The notes: a model not told the origin generated them from the letters alone. Positions 7,658-16,779 are shown, counted from the first letter of the stretch. The stretch is DNA of 64,000 nucleotides from Mycolicibacterium sediminis (GCF_010731735.1 NZ_AP022588.1:1054001-1118000); one strand, 5' to 3'. Numbers and translations: made by a program.

Positions 7658-9109
7658 ATGGCGTACGACGTGCGGGCGATGTCGGAGTACCTCGGCGCCG
7701 AACTCGCCGACGGCCAGGTCCACGCGTCGACGCCGGTGGCGGACACGATCCTGCTGAGCCAGCTGATCGTCGCGGGCACCCCCGGGTACGCCACCCTTGT
7801 CGTCGCGAACCCACGCGAGTGGGCCGACGCGATGGCGACGGCCGGCCGGCACGGACCACTGACCGGCTGCGTCGCGGTCGTCGCCGGCGGCGCAACCGAT
7901 CTCGAACTACGCGCCGCGCTCGTGAACCGCGAGGTCACCGCGGTGCTGGTTCCCGGCCTCCCCGCCGAGGTCGTGCATCCGCGGTTGGCGGCGCTGATCG
8001 CCGGGGACCAGGCCGCCGAGGACCGCCGGGTGACGACGGGTACCAAGGTGCTCACCCAGGTCGCCCGACGCGGCGGGGTCGTCGCCGTGGTGGCGGAACT
8101 CGCCCACCGCATCGACGGATGGGCGGTCCTCCTCGACGCCCACGGGGAGGTCATCACCACCGCGGGTGCGGGCAGTCTGCACGTGCGCGACGCCGTGTCG
8201 GTGGCGTTCGGTCGGCAGGTGCGCATCAGGCACCCCGGACTGCAGGTGCATCCCGTCGGACAGGGCGAGGAGGTCAGCGCCCATCTCGTCGTCGGCGCAC
8301 GCGGACCGACCAGCCGCAGCCGTGACCTCGCCTCGCAGGTGGCCGCGCTGCTGGATCTGCTGCTGCACACCACCGATCACCCCGCCACCGAGCGGCTCGG
8401 GCGCGAGGTCATGTTGTCGACGCTGCTCCGCGGCGGCGCCGAAGCCGCCACCCTGCTGCGGCGGTGGGGCGTGCACGAGCGTTCCATGACCGCGTTCGCG
8501 GTCGCCTCCCGATCCCGTTCGATAGATCCCGAGCGCCAGACGATTCGGTGGCTCGACCAGCTCGGCGCGACGCACGTGATGTCGACCGACCGTGGGCACG
8601 TGCTCGGGTTCGTCGGCGATCACCACGCGGACCAACTCGCCACCATGGTGGAACGATTGACCTCCGATGCCGGCATGCCGCTCCGGCTCGGGCTGGGCTC
8701 GTCGGCGCGGCCGGAGGCGTTGGCCCGGTCGGCGGCGGAGGCCAAGCAGGCTTTGGACATCGCGGTCGTCGATGCGCGTCCCGTGGTCTGGTACCGCACG
8801 CTGGCGACGGTGTCCTACGTGCTGGACCACCTCGACGACAGCGCGACGACGCGGATTGCGGCCGTCCTCGACCCGCTCCGAGACGAGGACGGACGTCACG
8901 GTGACCTGGCCCGGACGCTCGAGGTGTACCTCGCCGAACACGGTGCGTGGGGGTCGACGGCCACCCGCCTGGGGGTGCACCGGCAGACGCTCACCGCGCG
9001 GATCCGGCGCATCGAGGAACTCACCGGGCTGTCCATGTCGAGCCCCGACGACAGGGCTGCGGCATGGCTGGCGATCCGGGCGGTGATCAGCCCGGCGCGG
9101 CCGTCATAG
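7658..9109 (+). CDS. PucR-family transcriptional regulator (CdaR-like)
   Basis: The 483-residue regulator has an N-terminal PucR-type sensory region (about 1-120), a middle GGDEF-like CdaR segment, and a C-terminal PucR helix-turn-helix of about 60 residues containing LAEHGAWGSTATRLGVHRQT. An in-frame GTG lies at 7571, but the ATG at 7658 sits 6 nt after a -10-like hexamer, favouring the shorter, leaderless form. PucR proteins regulate purine, amine or alcohol catabolism. This one is divergent from the alcohol dehydrogenase and APC permease genes. Its 3' end overlaps the convergent dikinase gene by 6 bp. Confidence 0.85.
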   Translation: MAYDVRAMSEYLGAELADGQVHASTPVADTILLSQLIVAGTPGYATLVVANPREWADAMATAGRHGPLTGCVAVVAGGATDLELRAALVNREVTAVLVPGLPAEVVHPRLAALIAGDQAAEDRRVTTGTKVLTQVARRGGVVAVVAELAHRIDGWAVLLDAHGEVITTAGAGSLHVRDAVSVAFGRQVRIRHPGLQVHPVGQGEEVSAHLVVGARGPTSRSRDLASQVAALLDLLLHTTDHPATERLGREVMLSTLLRGGAEAATLLRRWGVHERSMTAFAVASRSRSIDPERQTIRWLDQLGATHVMSTDRGHVLGFVGDHHADQLATMVERLTSDAGMPLRLGLGSSARPEALARSAAEAKQALDIAVVDARPVVWYRTLATVSYVLDHLDDSATTRIAAVLDPLRDEDGRHGDLARTLEVYLAEHGAWGSTATRLGVHRQTLTARIRRIEELTGLSMSSPDDRAAAWLAIRAVISPARPS

Positions 9110-11485
9110 CCGCGTGACCAACCCCGTGTCGCCGTCGACCCGCACCCGGTCGCCGGTGTTCAGGACCTGGGTAGCCACCAACGTGTTGACGACGCAGGGC
9201 AATCCGTACTCCCGCGCCACCACCGCGCCGTGGGACACCGAGCTGCCGATGTCGGTGACGAGTGCCGCGATCACGGTGAAGTACGGCGTCCAGCCCACGT
9301 CCGTGACCGGCGCGACGAGGATCTCGCCGCGCTGAACCGCACGCGCCTCGTGGATCGACTTCGCCACGCGCACGGTGCCCTCCACCGTGCCCCGGCTCGC
9401 CGGCCTGCCGACGATCCGTCCGTCGGCGACGTCGCCGCGCGGACGGGTGAGGATCGGTTCCGGTCGACCGACGGACACGTCGTCGAACTCCAGGGACTGC
9501 TGGAACGCCAGGGCCTCGCGGCGCTTACACGCCCGTGCCACCAGGTCCCGGATATCGCCGTCGCCCACCACCAGGGGCAGCTCCGACCGGTCGAAGAAGA
9601 AGACGAGGTCGGCATCGGGGAGACGGCCCGCGTCGGCCAGCACCTCGCCCAGATGGCGGTACCCGAGCTTGAGCCGGTGTGCCATCAGCGCCATCTTCGA
9701 CTTCGTCTCCTCCCGCCCGCGCGCGCCGCCGCGAGCCAGCCGCGCCAGCAGCCTGACCATCCTCGACTCCGGCACGTCGACCGTTCGGCGAACCTGTTCC
9801 ACCCCAACCGATTCACGGTGTGCGGTCAGCATGACCTGCATCATCGATCCGAGCCCCTCGGCGTCCTCGGCCCACGCCGGGTCACGCATGCAGAGTTCGC
9901 GGTATCCGCGGTGGCCGTGGCGGGCCAGGAACCGGCGCAACGCATCACCCGCGGATTCCTTCGAGGTTCGCAGCGCGGTGAGGGCGTCGGCCGGTGCCGA
10001 TGCGAGGAACCGGTCGGCAGTGGTGTCGTCGGAGGCGATCTCGCGCACCACGCCGTGGAGTTCGTCGACCATGACCGCGCTCTCGACGTCCGTGGCGCCC
10101 GCCATGAGCCGGGCCGCCTCGGCTTGACCCTCGCTCTCGTCCCGGCCCTCCTTGACGGCGCTGCGCATCAGGGAGCTCTCCAGCACGTTCGCACCGACGG
10201 CGGCGCGCGACGAGGACCTGACGTGGACGAGGGTGACGTGGCAGTACAGCTCGACTCCCGACTCCAACTGTCTTAGAACGCTTCTCGCATCCCGCTCGGT
10301 TGGGATCGGGAACGCGGTGATCCGGTCGCCGAGGCGGCGGATCGCGGGTCCGGCGGACAGTGCGTGGCTGGTCAGCCGGATCGTGTTGACGAACTTCTGA
10401 ACGAACGGCTTGGGCGGCTTGGCCTCGAGTTCGTCGACCACGCGCCCGCAGATCGACGTCGAGAACTGTTCCAGCGAGTTGCCGAGGATGCCCGAACTCA
10501 GCGCCGTCCCCTCGGTCATGTCGAGGAACATGTGGCCGTAGAAGTAGCCGACCTGGCGCCACGTCGGGTCGTAGCGCTCCTGGGCCCGCGCCACCACCTG
10601 GGTCATCTGCATCGCGTAGTCGATGGCGTGCCCCGAGACCGACGCCGTGAGGGGGCAGAACGCACCGGGCATCATCTCGCCGATGTTGCACCGGGTGTAG
10701 ACGTGGTCGGACGCGGCGATGGGGACGTCCATCTCGTTGAGATCGCCGGGCAGCGTGGTGATCGGGCGGGCCTGCAGCCACCACAGCCGTCCTGCGCCGT
10801 CGATCGCCCACTCCAGGTCCATGGGTCGGCCCCAGTGCTCGGCGGCGTGCATGGCACCCGCGCGGATGCGAGTCACCTCGTCGTCGGAGAGCACGGGGAC
10901 GTCGCCGACCTCGCGGACCGCCTGGGCACCGTCGGCCGTCACCACGAGGTGGTCGGAACTGGCGGATCCGTCGACGAGCGCCTCACCCAGTCCCCTGACG
11001 GCGTCGATCACCACGAGGTCCCTGCGGCCGGAGGTGGGATCCGCGGTGAAGACGACACCGGCGGCGCGCGCGTCGACCATCCTCTGGACGACGACGTGCA
11101 TCGTGACCGCGGCCGCGTCCCCACCGTCGCCGACGTAGGACGTCGCCCGCTCGGAACCGACGGAGGCGACGCACCGGCGCACGGCATCGGCGAAGTCCTC
11201 CAGGGACTGCACGCCCAGCACGGTGTCGTACTGCCCGGCGAAGGACTGCTCGGCTCCGTCCTCACCGGTGGCGGAGGACCGGACGGCCACGGGTGACTCG
11301 CCCGCAGCCTGCATCCGGGCGAAGCGGTCGGCGACGTCGTCGACGAGCGGTCCCGATGCGGCACCGGCGATCACGAAGCCGGGCGGGACGGGCAGTCCCA
11401 GGCGGGTCAGCTCCGCGAGCCCGAGCGCTTTGCCCCCGAACCGGTCGTCGACGACGTCGGCGAACTCGACTGTGGTGGTGTGCAT
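9104..11485 (-). CDS. PEP-utilising dikinase-like protein of rifampin-phosphotransferase architecture
   Basis: The 793-residue protein has an N-terminal ATP-grasp (PPDK_N) domain, with GGKALGLAEL near residue 17 and AVRSSATGEDGAEQSFAGQY near 67. A long middle domain follows, and then a C-terminal swivelling PEP-utilisers domain with the phosphohistidine in SVSHGAVVAREYGLPCVV. It ends there: the PEP/pyruvate-binding TIM barrel of true PEP synthase is absent. This order (ATP domain, acceptor domain, His domain) is that of rifampin phosphotransferase, which moves the beta-phosphate of ATP to an acceptor. The acceptor here is unknown and resistance is not implied. The ATG is 5 nt after the LLM gene stop, so reinitiation is likely. 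Confidence 0.82.
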   Translation of the reverse strand: MHTTTVEFADVVDDRFGGKALGLAELTRLGLPVPPGFVIAGAASGPLVDDVADRFARMQAAGESPVAVRSSATGEDGAEQSFAGQYDTVLGVQSLEDFADAVRRCVASVGSERATSYVGDGGDAAAVTMHVVVQRMVDARAAGVVFTADPTSGRRDLVVIDAVRGLGEALVDGSASSDHLVVTADGAQAVREVGDVPVLSDDEVTRIRAGAMHAAEHWGRPMDLEWAIDGAGRLWWLQARPITTLPGDLNEMDVPIAASDHVYTRCNIGEMMPGAFCPLTASVSGHAIDYAMQMTQVVARAQERYDPTWRQVGYFYGHMFLDMTEGTALSSGILGNSLEQFSTSICGRVVDELEAKPPKPFVQKFVNTIRLTSHALSAGPAIRRLGDRITAFPIPTERDARSVLRQLESGVELYCHVTLVHVRSSSRAAVGANVLESSLMRSAVKEGRDESEGQAEAARLMAGATDVESAVMVDELHGVVREIASDDTTADRFLASAPADALTALRTSKESAGDALRRFLARHGHRGYRELCMRDPAWAEDAEGLGSMMQVMLTAHRESVGVEQVRRTVDVPESRMVRLLARLARGGARGREETKSKMALMAHRLKLGYRHLGEVLADAGRLPDADLVFFFDRSELPLVVGDGDIRDLVARACKRREALAFQQSLEFDDVSVGRPEPILTRPRGDVADGRIVGRPASRGTVEGTVRVAKSIHEARAVQRGEILVAPVTDVGWTPYFTVIAALVTDIGSSVSHGAVVAREYGLPCVVNTLVATQVLNTGDRVRVDGDTGLVTRL

Positions 11486-11489
11486 CTCC

Positions 11490-12467
11490 TCAGCCCAGCG
11501 CGTCGATGATCTCGGCGAGCGCCTCGACGGCGATGGGCCCGGGCTGATAGAGGCAGATCCGGTCCGAGATGCCGTCCACCCGGTCCCGGATGTGCGCGGC
11601 CACCTCGGTGGGGGTGCCGCACGCGGCGATGGTGTGCAGCACCTCGTCGTCGATCAGCGTGGCCATCTCCTGCCACCTCCCCTGCTTGGACATCGCGTTG
11701 AGTTCGGGTTGCAGGTCGCCCCAGCCGTGCGCGTCCAGCACCGGCCGGTAGGCGGGCGTCGATCCATAGAAGGCCAGGAGCATCCGCGTAGACGTGTGGT
11801 CCTCACCGACGGACACGATGATCTCGGGCACCACCGCGAGGTCGTCGGCGTTCCGACCGGCGGCGGCCAGTCCCTCGCGGACGGCGGGCATCGTCAACTC
11901 GTGCAGGAATCGCTTGGACCCGAACGGCATCACCAGCAGGCCGTCGGCCACCTCTGCCGTCGCACGGGTCATGCGCGGTCCCAGTGCACCGAGGTAGATC
12001 GGCGGGGGACCGAACGGGTTCGGCCCCGGGTTGAACGTCGGCGTCATCAGCGTGTGCCGGAAGTACTCGCCGCGGAAGTCGAGCCGCTCGCCGTCGTTCC
12101 ACGCGGCGAAGATCGCGCGCAGTGCGCCGACCATCTCCTTGATCCGGGCGACCGGGTGCTCGAACTCGGCGCCGTAGCGCTTCTCGACCTGGGCGCGGAC
12201 CTGCGTCCCGAGACCGAGGATGAACCTGCCCTCGGAGATCTCCTGGAGGTCGTGAGCCTGATGAGCTAGTTGAATCGGGTTGCGTGGCAACGCGATCGCG
12301 ACGTTGGTCATCAGGTCGAGTCCGGGGACGGTCGACGCCAGGACGAGTGGGGTGAAGACCTCCCGGGGACCCTCGAACGTGAACACCCCGGACGCACCGG
12401 CCTCGCGGAGCAGGGCCGAGCGCTCGACGGCATCGGTGGGGCTGAACAGCGCGGTCATGACCTTCAC
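11490..12467 (-). CDS. LLM-class F420-dependent oxidoreductase
   Basis: The 325-residue luciferase-like TIM-barrel protein carries family motifs seen in mycobacterial F420 enzymes: VFTFEGPREVFTPLVLAS near the N-terminus, TNVAIALPRNP, HDLQEISEGRFILGLGTQV and GPPPIYLGALGP. It probably transfers hydride from reduced coenzyme F420 (less likely FMN) to an unidentified substrate. I placed the start at the GTG at 12467, which overlaps the upstream stop (GTGA). The ATG three codons later is an alternative. It is the middle gene of a three-gene unit. Confidence 0.85.
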   Translation of the reverse strand: MKVMTALFSPTDAVERSALLREAGASGVFTFEGPREVFTPLVLASTVPGLDLMTNVAIALPRNPIQLAHQAHDLQEISEGRFILGLGTQVRAQVEKRYGAEFEHPVARIKEMVGALRAIFAAWNDGERLDFRGEYFRHTLMTPTFNPGPNPFGPPPIYLGALGPRMTRATAEVADGLLVMPFGSKRFLHELTMPAVREGLAAAGRNADDLAVVPEIIVSVGEDHTSTRMLLAFYGSTPAYRPVLDAHGWGDLQPELNAMSKQGRWQEMATLIDDEVLHTIAACGTPTEVAAHIRDRVDGISDRICLYQPGPIAVEALAEIIDALG

Positions 12468-13591
12468 GACGTGGCCTCCGCGAGGACGTCGGTCCAGTCC
12501 GAGAATCCCGACGGGCGGTGCGGCCCGATCACGGCGTGCTCGAACAGTCCCGCACCCACCGTGGTGCTGCCGTCGGGTTCGGTGCAGACGGCCCGGCCGA
12601 CGTGATCGATCAGGCTGAACGGCGCGCGGGCGAGCACCTCGGGGTCCGTCATGTCGTAGGAGACGCGCTCGGCCGAGGGGCCGCCCATCCAGGTACCGTG
12701 CGCCCAGGAGGAGTCGCCGCCGTATCCCGACCCGAAGGCGATGGGAGCGAACAGCTTCGACTCGACGTCGAGCTGGAGCCGGCCTCCGGACCGGGTCATC
12801 ATCTCCACGTGCGCACCGTGCGGGATGCGGGTGCCTGGCGTGTAGTGGATCGTCACTCGGACTCCGTCGAGCTGCTCGACCGTGCCGTCCGGCCAACGCC
12901 GGCTGCAGTCGTAGAGGCTGCGATGGCCGTCCGGATCCTCCTGGATGATCAGGAAGATCTGGTAGTCGTCGAACGCGAGCGGCAGGTACAGCCACCACAT
13001 TCCACGGAACGCGGTGTCCGGGCGGCCGGACGGCTCGGCCTCGCCGATGGGACGGATGCCCCAGGACCGGTCGCGGCTGCCGACCGAGTTCGCACCGTCG
13101 ACCTCGAGGCGGTCACCGTCGACGTCGATCCACCCCTCCCAGGTGCCGAGCTGGGCGAAACGGCACGCCTGCAACGTGACTCGCCGTTCGGAGTGCATCT
13201 CGTGCGGGTGCTCCAGCGCGGCGGGGAACAGTCCGCGCCACCGGAGGTCCGCGGAGACCCCGTCGGTCTCGGCGACGGTGAGGTGCAGCTCCCGCAGTGG
13301 CTCGACGACGTCGAGTCGGTACCCGTTGACGTTCTGGTTCAGACGGTCGTCGTCGATCGCGTCGCTGAACCGGACGGCGGTCTGCACGTCGCCGCGTCGG
13401 ATCAGCAGGTAGGCGTCCTTGACGCCGAGCCGCGGGTAGTAGCCGATCCCCGTGAGAGCCATGAATCTGCCGTCGCGCTCGAGGACGTTGAAGTACGACC
13501 GATCGTAGAAGTTGCGATCGGAGGTGGCGGGGGCGCTGACGGGCACCGGCGCCTGGTGGATCGGGTACTCGTCGAGCGGACTCAGGATCAC
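12464..13591 (-). CDS. Hypothetical protein, CrtC/AttH lipocalin-fold-like
   Basis: This 375-residue protein has no recognisable catalytic signature. It is rich in Trp, Asp and beta-strand-like stretches, and contains GSRDRSWGIRP and GMWWLYLPLAFDDYQIFLI. The D-x-SWG pattern is reminiscent of the hydroxyneurosporene synthase (CrtC)/AttH/tocopherol-cyclase clan of double lipocalin-like barrels, a weak, motif-based assignment. Such proteins are common in mycobacterial steroid and terpenoid gene clusters. The GTG start at 13591 has GGAGGA a few bases upstream. It leads the operon with the LLM enzyme and dikinase-like protein, divergent from a TetR regulator. Confidence 0.7.
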   Translation of the reverse strand: MILSPLDEYPIHQAPVPVSAPATSDRNFYDRSYFNVLERDGRFMALTGIGYYPRLGVKDAYLLIRRGDVQTAVRFSDAIDDDRLNQNVNGYRLDVVEPLRELHLTVAETDGVSADLRWRGLFPAALEHPHEMHSERRVTLQACRFAQLGTWEGWIDVDGDRLEVDGANSVGSRDRSWGIRPIGEAEPSGRPDTAFRGMWWLYLPLAFDDYQIFLIIQEDPDGHRSLYDCSRRWPDGTVEQLDGVRVTIHYTPGTRIPHGAHVEMMTRSGGRLQLDVESKLFAPIAFGSGYGGDSSWAHGTWMGGPSAERVSYDMTDPEVLARAPFSLIDHVGRAVCTEPDGSTTVGAGLFEHAVIGPHRPSGFSDWTDVLAEATS

Positions 13592-13602
13592 GCGTCCTCC
13601 GG

Positions 13603-13634
13603 ATAACGATACGATGCGGGTTATATTGGAATGA
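13603..13634. promoter_or_regulatory. Divergent promoter region with TATATT -10 and ATAAC/GTTAT repeat
   Basis: ATAAC at 13603-13607 and GTTAT at 13620-13624 form an interrupted inverted repeat that could be the TetR operator. TATATT (13622-13627) ends 6 nt before an ATG at 13634, the second codon of the annotated regulator. The message may therefore be leaderless from that ATG. Confidence 0.4.
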
Positions 13635-14263
13635 TGGAAACAGATCGCCCGGAAGATGACAAGGGACCCGCCCGGTCATCCGCCGGGCGGCCGCGCGACG
13701 GCAAGATCGACGCGGCGATCGTTCAGGCCACCCGCGACCTACTCCTCGAGACCGGCTACTCCGCGCTGTCGCTGTCCGCCATCGCCGCCCGCGCCGGCAC
13801 CACCACGGCTGCCATCTACCGGCGCTGGTCGGGCAAGGCACAACTCGTCCACGAGGCGATCCTGCCCGCCGAGGTCATGGCGATGCCGAGTGCGTCCGGT
13901 GACGTCGTCGAGGACGTCCGGGCACTGGTGGAGGCGACGCGGATCATGTTCGACAGACCGGAGGTCCGGATGGCGCTACCCGCGCTGATCGCCGACACCG
14001 TCGCCGATCCCGACGTGCACAGCAGGATGACCTCGCGCTTCGCGGAGAGCCTCGCCACCTTCCGCACCAGGATCGGCGCTCAGCCCGGCTCCCCCGACGA
14101 CGACGGCGACCTTCCGCTCCTCGCCGAAGTCGTCGTGGGCAGTGCCATCTTCCGCATCATCGTGCGGCACGACGCACCGCTCGACGATGCGTGGGTGGAT
14201 GACCTGACCACGCTGATCAGCTCGGGCTGGACCACGATGACGCGCGGGTCGACGAGCGGCTGA
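13631..14263 (+). CDS. TetR/AcrR-family transcriptional regulator
   Basis: The 210-residue protein has an acidic N-terminal tail of ~20 residues, then a TetR DNA-binding domain with LSAIAARAGTTTAAIYRRW, and a TetR_C-like ligand domain. The start is an ATG-ATG pair at 13631/13634; the second is favoured by -10 spacing. Divergent orientation to the lipocalin-like/LLM/dikinase operon indicates that it controls it. It is followed after 40 bp by a lycopene cyclase-like gene on the same strand. Confidence 0.85.
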   Translation: MMETDRPEDDKGPARSSAGRPRDGKIDAAIVQATRDLLLETGYSALSLSAIAARAGTTTAAIYRRWSGKAQLVHEAILPAEVMAMPSASGDVVEDVRALVEATRIMFDRPEVRMALPALIADTVADPDVHSRMTSRFAESLATFRTRIGAQPGSPDDDGDLPLLAEVVVGSAIFRIIVRHDAPLDDAWVDDLTTLISSGWTTMTRGSTSG

Positions 14264-14302
14264 GCTGAGCCGACCACGGTCCGGTGACCCCGCGATGACA
14301 CC

Positions 14303-15487
14303 ATGGGAGCAATGGACGTTCTGGTGGTCGGAGGTGGACCCGCGGGGCTGGCGCTGGCCGGTGCATGCGGGCGGCTCGGGCTGACGACCGGGTTGGTGGA
14401 CCCGGCCCCGGAGCGGCCGTGGACGGCGACCTACGGGATGTGGAGCCAAGAGCTGCCGACCGGTCTGCCCGAGTCCGTCGTCGCGGCCCGTGCCGCCGGT
14501 CGCGCGATCGCGGTGACCGAGCACCAACTGGGTTGGGAGTACGCCGTACTCGACGTACCCGCGCTTCGCGCGCACCTCTCGGACGAGCTGACCGGCGTGC
14601 GCATCCACGCCGCGCGGGCGGTGAGTTCTCCGGAGCCCGGCGTGGTGGCCCTGGCCGACGGGTCGTCACTGCGCGCCTCGGTCGTCGTCGACGCAGGCGG
14701 TGGCGCACGTCCGCTGGACAGGTCCGCGTCGCGCCGAGCGCCGGCCGCCCAGACGGCGTACGGGCTGGTGGTCGACGAGGACGCCGCCGCGCCGTTCGTC
14801 GATCCCGGCGACGCACTGTTCATGGACTGGCGTCCCGACCACGGGGAGGGCGGGTGGCCGACGTTCGTCTACGTCATCCCACTCGGCGGCGGTCGGGTGC
14901 TGATTGAGGAGACCTCGCTGGCGCGCAGGCCGGGGCTGCCCCTGTCGACGCTGCGGCGCAGGCTGCACGCGCGGATGGCCCGGCACGGCATCACACCGCC
15001 GACGGATGCGCGCAGCGAGAAGGTGTCCTTCCGGGTGGACCACCCGCGACACCGCGGTTCGGGCGTCCTCGGGTTCGGCGCGGCCGCGCCGCTGATCCAC
15101 CCGGCGACCGGCTTCAGCCTCGCCGCGTCACTACGGCTGGCGCCCCGGGTGGCGGCCGCGGTCGCCGAACACATCGAGGACGGCCCGAGCCGCGCGCTGG
15201 CAGCGGCGCAGAAGACCGTGTGGCCGTTCGAGGCGCGGGTGGTTCACCAGGTCCGGCGGATCGGTCTCGAGTCGATGCTGCGGATGCCTCCGGCAGACGT
15301 GCCGGGCTTCTTCGAGCAGTTCTTCGACCTCCCCGACCCGCACCGATGGACCTACCTCACCGCACGCGACGACGTCGGCGGGATCGTCGCGGCGATGAAC
15401 TGCCTCTTCCGGACCTCCGGCGGTCGGCTGCGCCGCCACCTCGTCACGTCGGCGATGCTTCCCGCGGTGGCCACGAACGACGCTTGA
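14303..15487 (+). CDS. Lycopene beta-cyclase family protein (CrtY/CrtL type)
   Basis: The 394-residue flavoprotein begins with a Rossmann FAD/NAD loop (VLVVGGGPAGLALAGA). It carries lycopene cyclase hallmarks: YGMWS near residue 50, FMDWRP in the middle, LIEETSLARRP (the FLEET motif with the catalytic Glu) and IHPATGFSLA. The expected reaction is redox-neutral cyclisation of lycopene ends to beta-ionone rings at the membrane. No phytoene synthase, desaturase or CrtYc/Yd genes are nearby, so the cyclase is an orphan here. The start is uncertain: ATG at 14303 or at 14312, the latter directly before MDVLVVGGG. Confidence 0.82.
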   Translation: MGAMDVLVVGGGPAGLALAGACGRLGLTTGLVDPAPERPWTATYGMWSQELPTGLPESVVAARAAGRAIAVTEHQLGWEYAVLDVPALRAHLSDELTGVRIHAARAVSSPEPGVVALADGSSLRASVVVDAGGGARPLDRSASRRAPAAQTAYGLVVDEDAAAPFVDPGDALFMDWRPDHGEGGWPTFVYVIPLGGGRVLIEETSLARRPGLPLSTLRRRLHARMARHGITPPTDARSEKVSFRVDHPRHRGSGVLGFGAAAPLIHPATGFSLAASLRLAPRVAAAVAEHIEDGPSRALAAAQKTVWPFEARVVHQVRRIGLESMLRMPPADVPGFFEQFFDLPDPHRWTYLTARDDVGGIVAAMNCLFRTSGGRLRRHLVTSAMLPAVATNDA

Positions 15488-15519
15488 TGGCTGGACGTCC
15501 GCGACTATCCTGAGGCGAC

Positions 15520-16095
15520 ATGAATTCTGAACACGCCGACTTCAGGGCGTCGGACGCGGACCGTGCGGCGGTGACCAAGATCCTCGAACACGCCGTCGGG
15601 CAGGGGATGCTGTCGCTCGACGAGTACGCCGAGCGCGTCGACGTCGTGCTCCGCGCACGCACCCGACGCGCCCTGGACGCGGTGATCGCCGACATTCCGC
15701 ACGTCCGCCACGATCAGATCGCGACGACGGAGCCGGAGGTGGTGAAGAGCTGGATGTCGAGCGTCTCCCGCAAGGGGCCGTGGCAGGTGCCGCCGCACCT
15801 TCGGCTGATCACGCGGATGTGCTCCACCCGGCTCGACTTCACCTCCGCGGTCGTGGCGCGGCCCGTCGTGCACATCGACGTCGACGACCACCTCAGTTCG
15901 ACCGAGTTGATCCTGCCGGACGGCGCCAGCGCCGACCTGAACGGGATCACCAACGTCGGCTCGTCCATCGACGTCAAGGTGACGACGAACCCGCCGTCGA
16001 ACCGACTACACGTCGTCGTGAAGGGGCGGGTGCGCTTCGGGTCGGTGACTGCGCGTCACCCGTTCGGCACGGCGTTCAAGCGGATGCTGGGTTAG
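15520..16095 (+). CDS. DUF1707 domain protein with LiaF-like C-terminal domain
   Basis: The 191-residue protein begins with a DUF1707 (SHOCT-like) helical domain: FRASDADRAAVTKILEHAV, then GMLSLDEYAERVDVVLRART. The second half (about 100-191) is beta-rich and resembles the cell-wall-stress LiaF/DUF2154-type domain. No transmembrane segment is seen. Such proteins are widespread in actinobacteria and are thought to act in envelope-stress sensing, though the precise role is unknown. TATCCT at 15506-15511 ends 8 nt before the ATG, a possible -10 of a leaderless or near-leaderless transcript. Confidence 0.82.
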   Translation: MNSEHADFRASDADRAAVTKILEHAVGQGMLSLDEYAERVDVVLRARTRRALDAVIADIPHVRHDQIATTEPEVVKSWMSSVSRKGPWQVPPHLRLITRMCSTRLDFTSAVVARPVVHIDVDDHLSSTELILPDGASADLNGITNVGSSIDVKVTTNPPSNRLHVVVKGRVRFGSVTARHPFGTAFKRMLG

Positions 16096-16123
16096 CGCGC
16101 GTACCGGGGCTCACGCCGTACGC
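16095..16123. terminator. Bidirectional terminator hairpin between convergent genes
   Basis: An 8-bp perfect stem, GCGCGTAC (16095-16102) with GTACGCGC (16116-16123), and a 13-nt loop lie where the DUF1707 gene and the F420-reductase-like gene converge. No T-tract follows on the + strand, as is frequent for mycobacterial terminators. Confidence 0.5.
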
Positions 16124-16779
16124 GCGGTCCATTCGGCCGTCCGCTCCGGCGTCGCCTCGGCGAGCGCCTTCACGGTGTTCACGGCATCGAAGTCTTTGCC
16201 GTACACGGGCGTTCCCGGCTGCTGGCGCCACGACTCGGAGATCGGGCCTGCGCTGACCGGGTCGAAGCCCAGGCTGTCGACGACGTCGTGGACCACGTCG
16301 CGGTTCGGTCCGTCCTCGCCGGCGATGGGCAGCGCTATCCGGTCGGGCGTGCCACTGGGCTTGCCGCTCTCGAGCAGGTGCTTCCACCAGATCCCGTTGA
16401 ACACCTTGTACACCGGTGCACCGATCTGCTCGGCCACCCAGTCGCTCTCGACCTGGCCGTCCTCGATCGCCGCGATCTCGCCGTCACGCTGCTGCGGGTA
16501 GTAGTTGTTGGTCTCGATCACCGGCGCGCCGGGCTTGCGCGCGTCGACGATCCCGGCAGCGAGGTCCGGCACGTTCTTCTGCGGAATGCTCACGATCACG
16601 AGGTCGGCGTCGGCGGCGGCGTCCTTGGCCCATACCGCCGTCGCGCCCGTCTCGGTGGCGAGTTCCGCGAGAGTCTCGGGGTCTCGCGAGTTCGCGACGG
16701 CCACGTCGTGGCCGAGTTCGCGCAGGCGGCGTGCCAGCGTCCCGCCGATGAGACCCGCTCCGATGATTCCGATCTTCAT
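16111..16779 (-). CDS. NADPH-dependent F420 reductase-like / NAD(P)-binding protein
   Basis: The 222-residue protein has an N-terminal Rossmann fold (MKIGIIGAGLIGGTLARRL). ANSRDP, where Ser/Arg follow the second strand, suggests NADP preference. The family (F420_oxidored) includes Fno, which shuttles hydride between NADPH and F420, and many relatives without F420 activity. The middle segment VFNGIWWKHLLESGKP and the C-terminal half differ from archaeal Fno, so the substrate is uncertain. GGAGGT lies 4-5 nt before the ATG. It follows the sugar operon by 71 bp but is probably independent. Confidence 0.78.
   Translation of the reverse strand: MKIGIIGAGLIGGTLARRLRELGHDVAVANSRDPETLAELATETGATAVWAKDAAADADLVIVSIPQKNVPDLAAGIVDARKPGAPVIETNNYYPQQRDGEIAAIEDGQVESDWVAEQIGAPVYKVFNGIWWKHLLESGKPSGTPDRIALPIAGEDGPNRDVVHDVVDSLGFDPVSAGPISESWRQQPGTPVYGKDFDAVNTVKALAEATPERTAEWTARTA

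Noticed and set aside
9104..11485. Calling the dikinase a rifampicin resistance gene
   Set aside because: Domain order matches rifampin phosphotransferase, but the acceptor domain cannot be matched to rifamycin by eye and the operon context differs. A neutral name is safer.
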